From a virus, in the IMG/VR virus record IMGVR_UViG_3300033148_001674, positions 1 to 39,087 of that record: 39,087 nucleotides of DNA; one strand, 5' to 3'. Of the stretch, positions 4,991 through 12,416 are shown piece by piece. Under the pieces are notes generated by a model, which made no database searches, was not told the DNA's origin, and saw only the letters and a program-made list of their open reading frames with translations. Within the stretch, counting starts at the first letter, position 1; each line of letters opens with the position of its first letter. A program made the translations under genes and the position numbers.

Positions 4991-6412
4991 ATGAAAAATT
5001 TCCCCTTTAAAATGCCTCCTATGGCGCATCAACTAGAAATGATGCGAAAAGCGTGGCCTATGCGAGAATTCGCATACTTTTGTGAAATGGGCACAGGCAA
5101 GACTTTTGCCGCTATCAATTTGGCTTCTGGTCGATTCATGAAAAAGCAAATCAACGCAGTTGTTGTAGTTTGTCCTACTCCAATAAAATCAGTATGGATG
5201 TGGGAAGCCGAAAAATTCAGCCCTGTTGGCACCGATATGCTAATAATCGAATCAGGCGTGCTTGCGAAGAAAGTACACAATTTCATTCGAACCAATAAAA
5301 AAGAATTAAAATATTTAATAGTCGGAGTTGAGGCTCTTAGTGCAGGCAAAGCATTCAACTACGTAAAAGAATTCGCTGAACATCATGATTGCATGTGTAT
5401 CGTAGATGAAAGCAGTAAAATCAAGAACGCCCAAGCAGCCAGAACCAAAAAAGTGATAGATATTGGTGCTATGTGCGATTTCCGCCTGATAATGACAGGA
5501 ACCCCTATAACGCAAGGCGTAGAAGATTTATTTGCTCAGTTCGCCTTCTTGAATAGAGGCATCATTGGATTAAAATCTTACTTCACCTTTAAGAACCGTT
5601 ATTGCATAATGGGCGGTTTCGAAGGCAAAAAAATTCTCGGATACCAACAAGTCCCAGATTTGATGGATAAGGTAGCGCCGTACATAATCCAAATAAAGAA
5701 GAAAGACGCTTTGGATTTACCGCCTAAAGTATATGAGCGAATGCTAGTAGAGCCAACGAAAGAGCAAAAGAACGCCATCAAAAATCTTAAAGACTTCTTT
5801 GAGCACCAGCAAGGCGATGATGAACTCACTGTCGCCACTGTTATGGAAAGAATGTTGCGATATCAGCAAATATGTGGCGGCAATTTTCCTTTTGATACTG
5901 ATAATGGCTACGATACTAAGCCAGTTGAGGGTAAAAACCCTAAGCTTGATGCTCTTATGGATCACTTAGATGCTGTCGCGAACGACACCAAAGTGATAAT
6001 ATGGGCGCGGTTCAGACCAGAATTAGATTTGATTGCTGAGTCCCTACGAAAGAAATATGGCAAATCCTCGGTAGTAGAATTCCATGGTGGAATCGACAAA
6101 AACATAAGAGCTAATAATGTTATTAAATTCCAAGAAGGTAGTCCTAGGTTCTTTTTATCAAACCAAGCCACAGGCGGAATGGGAATTACCCTTACAGCAG
6201 CCACGTTGGTTTATTATTTCTCCAATTCGTTTTCGTTTGAGGATAGGGTACAGTCTGAGGATAGATGCCATCGAAAAGGCCAAGAAAACAAAGTTACTTA
6301 TGTAGATATTGTAGTTAATGTGCCTGCTGATACTATGACCTTAAAGGCACTAAAAGCCAAACAAGACACCGCCACCTATGTGGACGAACAAATCGAAGCG
6401 AGGAACATGTAA
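4991..6412 (+). CDS. SNF2-family superfamily 2 helicase/ATPase
   Basis: A 473-residue DEAD/SNF2-type ATPase. The Walker A motif is GTGKT at residues 34-38. Motif II is VDESSK at about 137-142, motif III is MTGTPITQG near 166, and the second RecA lobe carries ATGGMGITLTAA and QSEDRCHRKGQ, the usual SNF2 motifs V and VI. The length is close to the minimal phage SNF2 helicases, with no extra DNA-binding domain. Such proteins translocate on double-stranded DNA and in phages are linked to replication or recombination. The start has AGGA seven bases upstream. It is probably transcribed from P6 through the hairpin at 4935. The family is certain; the exact role is not. Confidence 0.92.
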   Translation: MKNFPFKMPPMAHQLEMMRKAWPMREFAYFCEMGTGKTFAAINLASGRFMKKQINAVVVVCPTPIKSVWMWEAEKFSPVGTDMLIIESGVLAKKVHNFIRTNKKELKYLIVGVEALSAGKAFNYVKEFAEHHDCMCIVDESSKIKNAQAARTKKVIDIGAMCDFRLIMTGTPITQGVEDLFAQFAFLNRGIIGLKSYFTFKNRYCIMGGFEGKKILGYQQVPDLMDKVAPYIIQIKKKDALDLPPKVYERMLVEPTKEQKNAIKNLKDFFEHQQGDDELTVATVMERMLRYQQICGGNFPFDTDNGYDTKPVEGKNPKLDALMDHLDAVANDTKVIIWARFRPELDLIAESLRKKYGKSSVVEFHGGIDKNIRANNVIKFQEGSPRFFLSNQATGGMGITLTAATLVYYFSNSFSFEDRVQSEDRCHRKGQENKVTYVDIVVNVPADTMTLKALKAKQDTATYVDEQIEARNM

Positions 6413-6595
6413 TGGGTAGCGTACCAGCGATTGACCATCCGATGCGGACTTACAGAACCCACGAAGCTAAAGCAGAAGAAACTTTTTCAACTAAAGTTAC
6501 TCACAAACAAACAAGCCAAACAAAGAGATATGCGACGCAAAATTGAAGATAAATTAGAGCAAAGAACATTTAATGAACTATGGGATAAATTGTGA
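6412..6595 (+). other. Short overlapping reading frames, possible frameshifted gene
   Basis: An ATG at 6412 overlaps the helicase stop and opens a 44-codon frame ending at 6546. The +1 frame, open from 6413 to the TGA at 6593-6595, reads more like real protein: a lysine-rich helix (LTEPTKLKQKKLFQLKLLTN) ending NELWDKL. It has only a TTG at 6431 or an internal ATG at 6530. Removing one G from the GGG at 6414-6416 would join ATG 6412 to that frame and give a protein of about 60 residues. The region may thus hold one small basic gene broken by an indel, or two tiny genes. The family was not recognised. Confidence 0.4.
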
Positions 6596-6610
6596 TACGT
6601 GCAACATAGG

Positions 6611-6639
6611 TTGACACGAAGACCGCCACATGTTATAAT
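6611..6639 (+). promoter_or_regulatory. Sigma-70 promoter P7
   Basis: TTGACA at 6611-6616 and TATAAT at 6634-6639, spacer 17 bp, TGT extended -10. It appears to be the main promoter of the replication block. A TGTCA/TGACA inverted repeat surrounds the ribosome site of the first gene. Confidence 0.88.
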
Positions 6640-6666
6640 AATTATGTCACTACGGGAGAACATGAC

Positions 6667-7098
6667 ATGAAATTACAAAATTACAAAATTGAAGCCGAGT
6701 CTATGACCTTAGCAGGGTTAGCTCGCGAAATGAAAAGCCAAAAAGAACGAGTTGACACAGCCAAAAAAGCCGAGCAACTTGAAAGAGCCAAACTAGAAGT
6801 CCTGACCCTTCAAGTAGTTCCAGATAAAATGGAAAGTGAAGAAATTTCCTCACTCAAAATCAACGGGGTTGGCCGTCTTGGGTTAACTCTCGATGCCCAT
6901 GTTGGAATCAGAGTCGAGCACCGTCCTGCGTTCTACGCTTGGTTAGAGCAAAACGGCCATAGCGACATCATTAAGCCATATGCTCAGCCAGGTACTATCA
7001 AAGCCCTTATCAAAGATTTAGTGAAACAAGGTGAAGTCTTGCCTGACGACATTATTTCATTCCAGCCGTTTTATAGAGCTTCCGTAACGAAGACCTAA
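6667..7098 (+). CDS. Conserved phage protein of the replication block
   Basis: A 143-residue protein with GGGAGA upstream of the ATG. The N-terminal 50 residues form a charged coiled helix (REMKSQKERVDTAKKAEQLE). The rest follows the pattern DKME...SLKINGVGRL...FYAWLEQNGHSDIIKPY..PGTIKALIKDLVKQGE.LPDDI..F.PFYRASVTK. I recognise this as a protein type common beside single-strand-binding and recombination genes in phages, but its biochemical function is unknown. It is first in the P7 unit, directly before the putative SSB gene. Confidence 0.7.
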   Translation: MKLQNYKIEAESMTLAGLAREMKSQKERVDTAKKAEQLERAKLEVLTLQVVPDKMESEEISSLKINGVGRLGLTLDAHVGIRVEHRPAFYAWLEQNGHSDIIKPYAQPGTIKALIKDLVKQGEVLPDDIISFQPFYRASVTKT

Positions 7099-7105
7099 AG
7101 GCTCC

Positions 7106-7143
7106 TGTAGAAGGTGATTGGTCTCTACACCTCAATTGAGACC
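7106..7143 (+). promoter_or_regulatory. Alternative hairpins before the SSB-like gene
   Basis: GGTCTC at 7120-7125 can pair with GAGACC at 7138-7143, or TGTAGA at 7106-7111 can pair with TCTACA at 7124-7129. The two overlap, so they are mutually exclusive. The element lies between two genes of one operon and could modulate expression of the downstream gene. The stems are only six base pairs. Confidence 0.3.
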
Positions 7144-7175
7144 GAACCTAAAATCAAACTAAAGTGAGAAATATC

Positions 7176-7949
7176 ATGACTAAGAAAACGACCGAAATCG
7201 CGAAAACCAATTCTTTTTTGGCGACCAGTGAAGACAAACCAGAATGGATGAAGGATGATGCACGTGGTTCTGAGGGAGTCGAGGTTGAAGACCTCCAGAT
7301 TCCGCGACTTGAAATGATCCAATCATTAAGCCCTCAGCGCAAAAAGAACGACCCTGCTTACATTCAGGGCGCAGAAGAAGGCATGCTGTTCAACACTGTC
7401 AGCAACGAGCTTTATGAAGGCTCGGTTTTCGTAGTGCCAGTATTCTTCCGCAAGGAGTTCAATATCTGGACTAAAGAACAAACATCAGCTAATGGCTTCC
7501 GTGGCTCTTTCCACAGCATGGACGCAGCAATTGCTGAACTTGAACAGCTAGAAACTCCCAACCTCTACGAAGTTGTGGATACTGGCGTTCATTTCTGTTT
7601 GTTAGTAGACAAAGAAACCAATGCAACACAAGAAGTTGTTATTTCGATGTCTAAATCCAAAATGAAAATCTCTCGCCAGTTGAACACCATGGTTCGCATG
7701 GCAGGCGGCGACCGATTCAGTCGAGTTTATGATTTCAGTGCTGTTGGGGTTAGCGGAGATAAAGGCGATTACTACAACTGGAAAATCAAGCAGTTAGGTT
7801 TCGCACCTAAGCCTGTTTACTTACAAGCCGAATCGCTCTACGAAGCAGTTAAGAGCGGCGTTAAAGATGTCAATCGCAACGAAAACGAAGAAGGCGCAAA
7901 AGCCGAAAAAACAGTGAATGAAGAGCCTGATTTCGCCGACGAAATGTAA
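7176..7949 (+). CDS. Putative single-stranded DNA-binding protein
   Basis: A 257-residue protein from ATG 7176; a GTG at 7164 in frame is an alternative start. The core contains LQIPRLEMIQSLSPQRKK, EGMLFNTVSNELYEGSVFVVP and a C-terminal beta-rich part with YYNWKIKQLGF, a pattern I associate with phage SSB-like replication proteins. The C-terminus is acidic (NEEPDFADEM), as in SSBs that recruit partners through a tail, although a final aromatic is lacking. It is followed by a perfect palindromic hairpin, consistent with a highly expressed product. The neighbours are a protein with an SSB-like tail and the DNA polymerase. SSB is the best guess, but the family assignment is from memory of similar proteins. 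Confidence 0.55.
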   Translation: MTKKTTEIAKTNSFLATSEDKPEWMKDDARGSEGVEVEDLQIPRLEMIQSLSPQRKKNDPAYIQGAEEGMLFNTVSNELYEGSVFVVPVFFRKEFNIWTKEQTSANGFRGSFHSMDAAIAELEQLETPNLYEVVDTGVHFCLLVDKETNATQEVVISMSKSKMKISRQLNTMVRMAGGDRFSRVYDFSAVGVSGDKGDYYNWKIKQLGFAPKPVYLQAESLYEAVKSGVKDVNRNENEEGAKAEKTVNEEPDFADEM

Positions 7950-7958
7950 TACCACTCT

Positions 7959-7980
7959 AGGGTCTCGACATCGAGACCCT
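7959..7980 (+). terminator. Perfect hairpin sharing sequence with 32573-32596
   Basis: AGGGTCTCGA at 7959-7968 and TCGAGACCCT at 7971-7980 form a ten-base-pair stem with a CA centre. The inner 18 bases match the hairpin behind the capsid gene except for one central base. It sits between the putative SSB gene and the next gene, with only a short weak T stretch (ATTT) after it. It is probably a partial terminator or 3' end stabiliser that sets the SSB message level. Confidence 0.65.
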
Positions 7981-8000
7981 ATTTCCCGCAGGAGACAGAA

Positions 8001-8245
8001 ATGGCTTACGACAATACAAATTCGGGCGCTTTGTTTAAAAACGACAAACGCACTAATGAAAGACAGCCTCAATACACAGGTTCTATAGACGCAGACGGCA
8101 AAGAATATTGGATGTCGGCTTGGGTAAAAGAGAGTCGCGACGGAAAGAAATTTTTCTCTATGCTTTGACAGCAAAAGACGACCCTAGTAATAAAAAATCT
8201 ATAACTACTCCAGTAACGGATTTCGACGACGATATACCTTTCTAG
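8001..8245 (+). pseudogene. Small SSB-tail protein, interrupted by a frameshift
   Basis: The ATG at 8001 (AGGAGA upstream) opens MAYDNTNSGALFKNDKRTNE..., followed by EYWMSAWVKES and KKFFSM, then hits TGA at 8166-8168. The next frame continues exactly where expected, LTAKDDPSNKKS..., and ends DFDDDIPF at 8245. This N-terminus with an acidic tail is a common small phage protein. Related sequences keep one frame, with an additional residue after FFSM, so one missing G after the ATG at 8158-8160 would explain the break. It may be a real mutation, a sequence error or, less likely, programmed frameshifting. The tail closely matches the partner-recruiting end of E. coli SSB. Confidence 0.7.
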
Positions 8246-8254
8246 GAGATAAGT

Positions 8255-10111
8255 ATGTACCCAAGTTTAAAAAATCTAACTCACATTGGGTTGGATACAG
8301 AAACAACAGGGTTGAGATACCCCAGAGACAAAGCTTTTTGCGTGTCATTATGCACACCTGACCGAAGCACGTTTTACATAGACTTTCGTTACGACCAAAA
8401 TGCAGTAAAATGGCTAGAGCGTGAATTAAAAGATTACAAAGGAACCATAATTTGCCATAATGCCAGCTTCGATTTCCGTATGTTGGCTTCGGCGGGTTGT
8501 TCACTTCCAATCCAACAAATGGACGATACTTGCATAAGGGCTTGTTTACTTAATGAACATGAATCAACGATATTTCCATGGACTAAGAGGCCTGGCAATT
8601 TTTCACTCGATTACTTATCGGCGAAATATCTTGGCGAGAAGAAGCGAGACGAAATCTACGAAGAACTCGCGGCCATTTTTGGCGGGCGAGCCACCCGAAA
8701 CGTGCAAATGCCAAATATCAGCAAAGCTCCGCCAGAAATCGTTGCGCCATATGCGGAATATGATGCTTTATTGGCACTTGAGCTGTGGGAATATCAAAAT
8801 GAGCAAATTCACGAGCAAGGCATAGAACAAATAACAGAATTCGAACGCAAATTGATGCCTACTCTAATTAGAGCTGAAATGCGCGGCATTCGAGTTGATT
8901 TGGATTACGCACATCAAGCAAAGGATAAAATGGATGTTGTCGTTAAACAAGCCCAGAAAACGCTTAATATTGATGCAGGATGGGACGTTAATACGAATTC
9001 GCCGAAACAAATTAGAGAATTATTCCGACCGAAGAAGACCGAAAGTGGAGTTTGGTTCGCTGAGGATGGTACTGTTCTTGAGTCTACTGGCACAGGGAAT
9101 CCTAGTTTCGGCGGTAATACTCTTCGCGAAATGAAAGACCCGCGAGCCGCTAAGATTGTGGAATTGCGTTCGCTAATCAAGACACGCGACACTTTCTTAG
9201 GTAAGCATGTAATAGAGCATTCAATAAACGGGCGAGTCTATCCCAACATAAACCAAACAAAAGGCGAAGATGGCGGAACAGGCACGGGGCGGCTATCTTA
9301 TACTGAGCCTGCTATGCAACAAATTCCGTCGCGCAATAAGAAAATTGCCAAAATCGTAAAACCTGCATTCCTACCAGAAGAAGGCCAAATTTGGGTTTCC
9401 TCAGATTTAAGTTCATTTGAAGTAAGAGTATTCGCCCATTTAGTGGCGGCATATAACAACACTATTACCGAAGTATATAAGAAAAACCCAAACACAGACT
9501 TTCATCAGTACGTAGCTGATTTGATGGGAGTGCCGCGCAATGCAACTTATTCTGGCCAAGCCAACGGCAAACAACTTAATTTGTCGATGATTTTCAATTC
9601 TGGCAATGGAGCTATTGCAGATGGCGTAGGCATGCCATGGGAATGGGCTGAATTCAAAGACAAGAAAGGGAAAATCATCCGCTACAAGAAAGCAGGCAAG
9701 GAAGCGATGGATATGATAGCTAAATATCACGCGCATGTTCCTGGAGTGAAAAAGTTAGCAACAAGAGCCAAAGAAATAGCGGAATCGCGCGGTTGGATTA
9801 AGACAATGTTTGGTCGTAGATTACGATTCCCTAAAGGCTACAAATCATACAAATCATCGGGCTTGCTGATCCAAGCGACCTCGGCAGATATCAACAAAGA
9901 AAATTGGATGATTATCGAAGAAGCGTTAGGCGATGATGGTCATATGATTCTAAACACCCATGACAGTTACCCTATGTCAATAGACGAAAATTGGGAGCCA
10001 GTATGGGAAAGAGTAAAAAATGCAGTCCAAAGGGACGTACTAAGGGTTCCGCTTTTAATTGACTTTGAAGGAGTCGGTAAAAATTGGGCTGATTCATTAT
10101 ACGGGAGTTAA
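8255..10111 (+). CDS. dpoZ: Family A DNA polymerase (DpoZ-type)
   Basis: A 618-residue polymerase with an N-terminal 3'-5' exonuclease domain (DTETTG at residues 14-19, NASFDF near 71, DALLALELW near 180) and a C-terminal polymerase domain. Motif A is SSDLSSFEVRVFAHL with Asp384, where most family members have DYSQIELR. Motif B has Lys near 439 followed by FNSGNG instead of the usual NFGxxYG. Motif C is THDSY with Asp570. There is no 5'-3' exonuclease domain, as in T7 polymerase. Its place directly before PrimPol-helicase, purZ, mazZ and datZ fits DpoZ, the polymerase of phiVC8-type Z phages. The preference for dZTP is inferred from context. Confidence 0.9.
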   Translation: MYPSLKNLTHIGLDTETTGLRYPRDKAFCVSLCTPDRSTFYIDFRYDQNAVKWLERELKDYKGTIICHNASFDFRMLASAGCSLPIQQMDDTCIRACLLNEHESTIFPWTKRPGNFSLDYLSAKYLGEKKRDEIYEELAAIFGGRATRNVQMPNISKAPPEIVAPYAEYDALLALELWEYQNEQIHEQGIEQITEFERKLMPTLIRAEMRGIRVDLDYAHQAKDKMDVVVKQAQKTLNIDAGWDVNTNSPKQIRELFRPKKTESGVWFAEDGTVLESTGTGNPSFGGNTLREMKDPRAAKIVELRSLIKTRDTFLGKHVIEHSINGRVYPNINQTKGEDGGTGTGRLSYTEPAMQQIPSRNKKIAKIVKPAFLPEEGQIWVSSDLSSFEVRVFAHLVAAYNNTITEVYKKNPNTDFHQYVADLMGVPRNATYSGQANGKQLNLSMIFNSGNGAIADGVGMPWEWAEFKDKKGKIIRYKKAGKEAMDMIAKYHAHVPGVKKLATRAKEIAESRGWIKTMFGRRLRFPKGYKSYKSSGLLIQATSADINKENWMIIEEALGDDGHMILNTHDSYPMSIDENWEPVWERVKNAVQRDVLRVPLLIDFEGVGKNWADSLYGS

Positions 10112-10112
10112 G

Positions 10113-12416
10113 ATGTACATCAGCAAAGAGAAAATTGACGAGATTGATGCTATAGTCAATAAATCCGACAGGATATTAGCAGCAGCATTGCACTATGCGG
10201 ACGTAGGGATTTATGTGGTTCCTCTGATGCCGAATGCAAAAGCGTTACCTTACCCTAAACATAAGTATAGCATCAATTACGGCAGTGCCAGTAAAAAGAG
10301 AGAAACTCTATTTAAATGGTTTGGTCCGAACGGCAAATTTCGGGGTTGGAATATTGGAATAGCATGCGGCAAGGAGGGTGGAGTATTCGCCCTCGATATT
10401 GACATCAAAGGGAAGATTAACGGATTCGATGCGCTTGAAGGGTTCGAGGCTGAACACGGTAGCATCATTGCGCCTTCACAGACCACACCTAGCGGAGGCC
10501 GCCATTTTCTCTTCAAATGGGCTGATGATGGGGTTTGCAGCAGTAACAAAATCGCAAAAGGAATTGACACGCGAGGCGGCAATGCTGCCTCTTGCCAAGG
10601 GCACATTGTCGCATGGCCATCCGAAGTTGATGGAGGGTACTACAATTGGGATAAAGAAGGCGCCGTACCGTCTATCCCAAGTTGGGTACTTGATGAAATG
10701 GGGCAAAGCTGGAAAAATAAAGCAGTTAGCTCCAAAGGACGGGGCAATGAAAATGTTGACAAAGACGACCTCGAAATGCGGTATACTATCCAGCAAATCC
10801 GAGAGATTCTTGAGCACATAGACGCCACGGAATGTGATTATTCCGAATGGCTCCACGTCGGGCAAGCTATTGGAACTCAGCATCCCGACGCGGACGGCCT
10901 GCAACTCTGGGATGATTGGAGCCAGTCTGACTCTACGAGATATAACGTAGGAGGACCAAGCTCATGCCGCAGCAAGTGGCCTAGCTTTTCTGCGGATGGT
11001 CCAATAAGAATCGGGACTCTTATTCATTATGCGCAGAAGGGAGGATACGATCCAAGAAGAACAACTCTCGTTTCAATGCCTGAAATGGGAGACACTACTG
11101 AGGTCGACGGAGTTGTCGCCACTCTCAACAAAAAATACGCCGTAGTGGCGATAGGTGGAACCGTTAAAATCATAATGGAAACGCCGAACGACGACCCGTT
11201 CATTGAAAATTTTAAAATTCTAGGTGAACAAGGCTTTAAACTGTTAATGGCTAATGATCTGATAATAATGCCAGACCCAAACGGCAATCTCAAGAAAATC
11301 AGTAAAGCTATGGTTTGGCTGGGCAGCGAGGAACGCAGGACATATGAAAACGGAATTACGTTCATGCCAAATAAACCGAAAAAGCATAATGATTGCTTCA
11401 ACACATGGCAAGGATGGGCTAAAGAAGCAATCGAGGGCGATTGGTCATTCTTTAAATCGCACTTACTGGAAGTAATATGCAACAAAGATAAAAATCATTA
11501 TGATTGGATTATGGATTGGATGGCCGACGCCATCCAAGAACCGATGAATCCGAAAGGCTGCGCTATAGTAATGAAGGGCGAAGAAGGCTGCGGTAAAGGT
11601 ACTCTTGCTAACATGTTTGGGGAATTATTCGGCAATCACTATAGACACGTAACCCATGAAGACCACTTGACAGGTAAATTCAATAGCCACTTAGCAGAAG
11701 CACAGTTAATTTTTGCCGATGAAGTCACTTACGGCGGAACCAAAAAAGTAGCTGGTGTTTTAAAATCGCTAGTAACAGAAAGGTCGCTAATGGTTGAGCG
11801 CAAAGGCATTGACCCGACTGCGTACAGAAACGTATCACGGCTATTAATAGCATCCAATGAAGCGTGGTTCATTCCAGCTGGGCCACAATCGCGCCGTTGG
11901 TTTGTGCTAGACGTTCCGAACACGAGAGTTGGCGATACGCGATATTTCGGAGAGATAAAAACTCAAATGGAAAATGGTGGATATGAAGCAATGTACCATG
12001 AATTGGCCGAAAGAAAAATAGAAAATGACTTGCGTCAAGCTCCTGTAACTGAGTTATTGATGGATCAGCGAGCACGAAGCTCGGTGTCGAATTCAGTGGT
12101 TGAGTGGTGGACAAACCAAATAGAATTAGGAAGCATTGATGTTCCTCAAGACGCTGAATTCGGCGAGGAGGAAGATTGGCCAGAGGTGTTAGATAGAATC
12201 GCAGTCTACACAGCATATGAGAGTTGGTGCAATGGAACCAGCCTAGGCAAGCTAATATCGAAAGTAGTGTTCTATCGACAAGTAGAAAAAGATTTCGGTT
12301 TAACTATAACCAGACCCAAATCTAATTCGGGGAAAAGAAGAAAGATGTATAAAATTCCTTCTCACGACAAAGCAGCAAAACTATTAACCAAAGCAACAGG
12401 AATAAACATAATATGA
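10113..12416 (+). CDS. PrimPol-helicase fusion replication protein
   Basis: A 767-residue multidomain protein. Residues about 25-210 are an AEP-type primase-polymerase with the catalytic DIDIK (Asp95, Asp97) and GIDTRGG further on. Residues about 235-315 resemble PriCT-2 (EWLHVGQAIG, RSKWPSF). From about 450 to 650 lies an SF3/D5-like helicase with Walker A GEEGCGKGT (about 489-497), LIFADEV as Walker B, and IASNEAWFIPAGPQSRRWFV. It should unwind and prime the genome for the DNA polymerase. The start at 10113 follows GGGAG one base after the polymerase stop; the longer frame from 10059 would overlap the polymerase. Its stop overlaps the purZ start. Confidence 0.9.
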   Translation: MYISKEKIDEIDAIVNKSDRILAAALHYADVGIYVVPLMPNAKALPYPKHKYSINYGSASKKRETLFKWFGPNGKFRGWNIGIACGKEGGVFALDIDIKGKINGFDALEGFEAEHGSIIAPSQTTPSGGRHFLFKWADDGVCSSNKIAKGIDTRGGNAASCQGHIVAWPSEVDGGYYNWDKEGAVPSIPSWVLDEMGQSWKNKAVSSKGRGNENVDKDDLEMRYTIQQIREILEHIDATECDYSEWLHVGQAIGTQHPDADGLQLWDDWSQSDSTRYNVGGPSSCRSKWPSFSADGPIRIGTLIHYAQKGGYDPRRTTLVSMPEMGDTTEVDGVVATLNKKYAVVAIGGTVKIIMETPNDDPFIENFKILGEQGFKLLMANDLIIMPDPNGNLKKISKAMVWLGSEERRTYENGITFMPNKPKKHNDCFNTWQGWAKEAIEGDWSFFKSHLLEVICNKDKNHYDWIMDWMADAIQEPMNPKGCAIVMKGEEGCGKGTLANMFGELFGNHYRHVTHEDHLTGKFNSHLAEAQLIFADEVTYGGTKKVAGVLKSLVTERSLMVERKGIDPTAYRNVSRLLIASNEAWFIPAGPQSRRWFVLDVPNTRVGDTRYFGEIKTQMENGGYEAMYHELAERKIENDLRQAPVTELLMDQRARSSVSNSVVEWWTNQIELGSIDVPQDAEFGEEEDWPEVLDRIAVYTAYESWCNGTSLGKLISKVVFYRQVEKDFGLTITRPKSNSGKRRKMYKIPSHDKAAKLLTKATGINII

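Noticed and set aside
10378-10821. 147-codon + strand frame inside the PrimPol-helicase gene
   Set aside because: Shadow in another frame of a multidomain gene with clear motifs.
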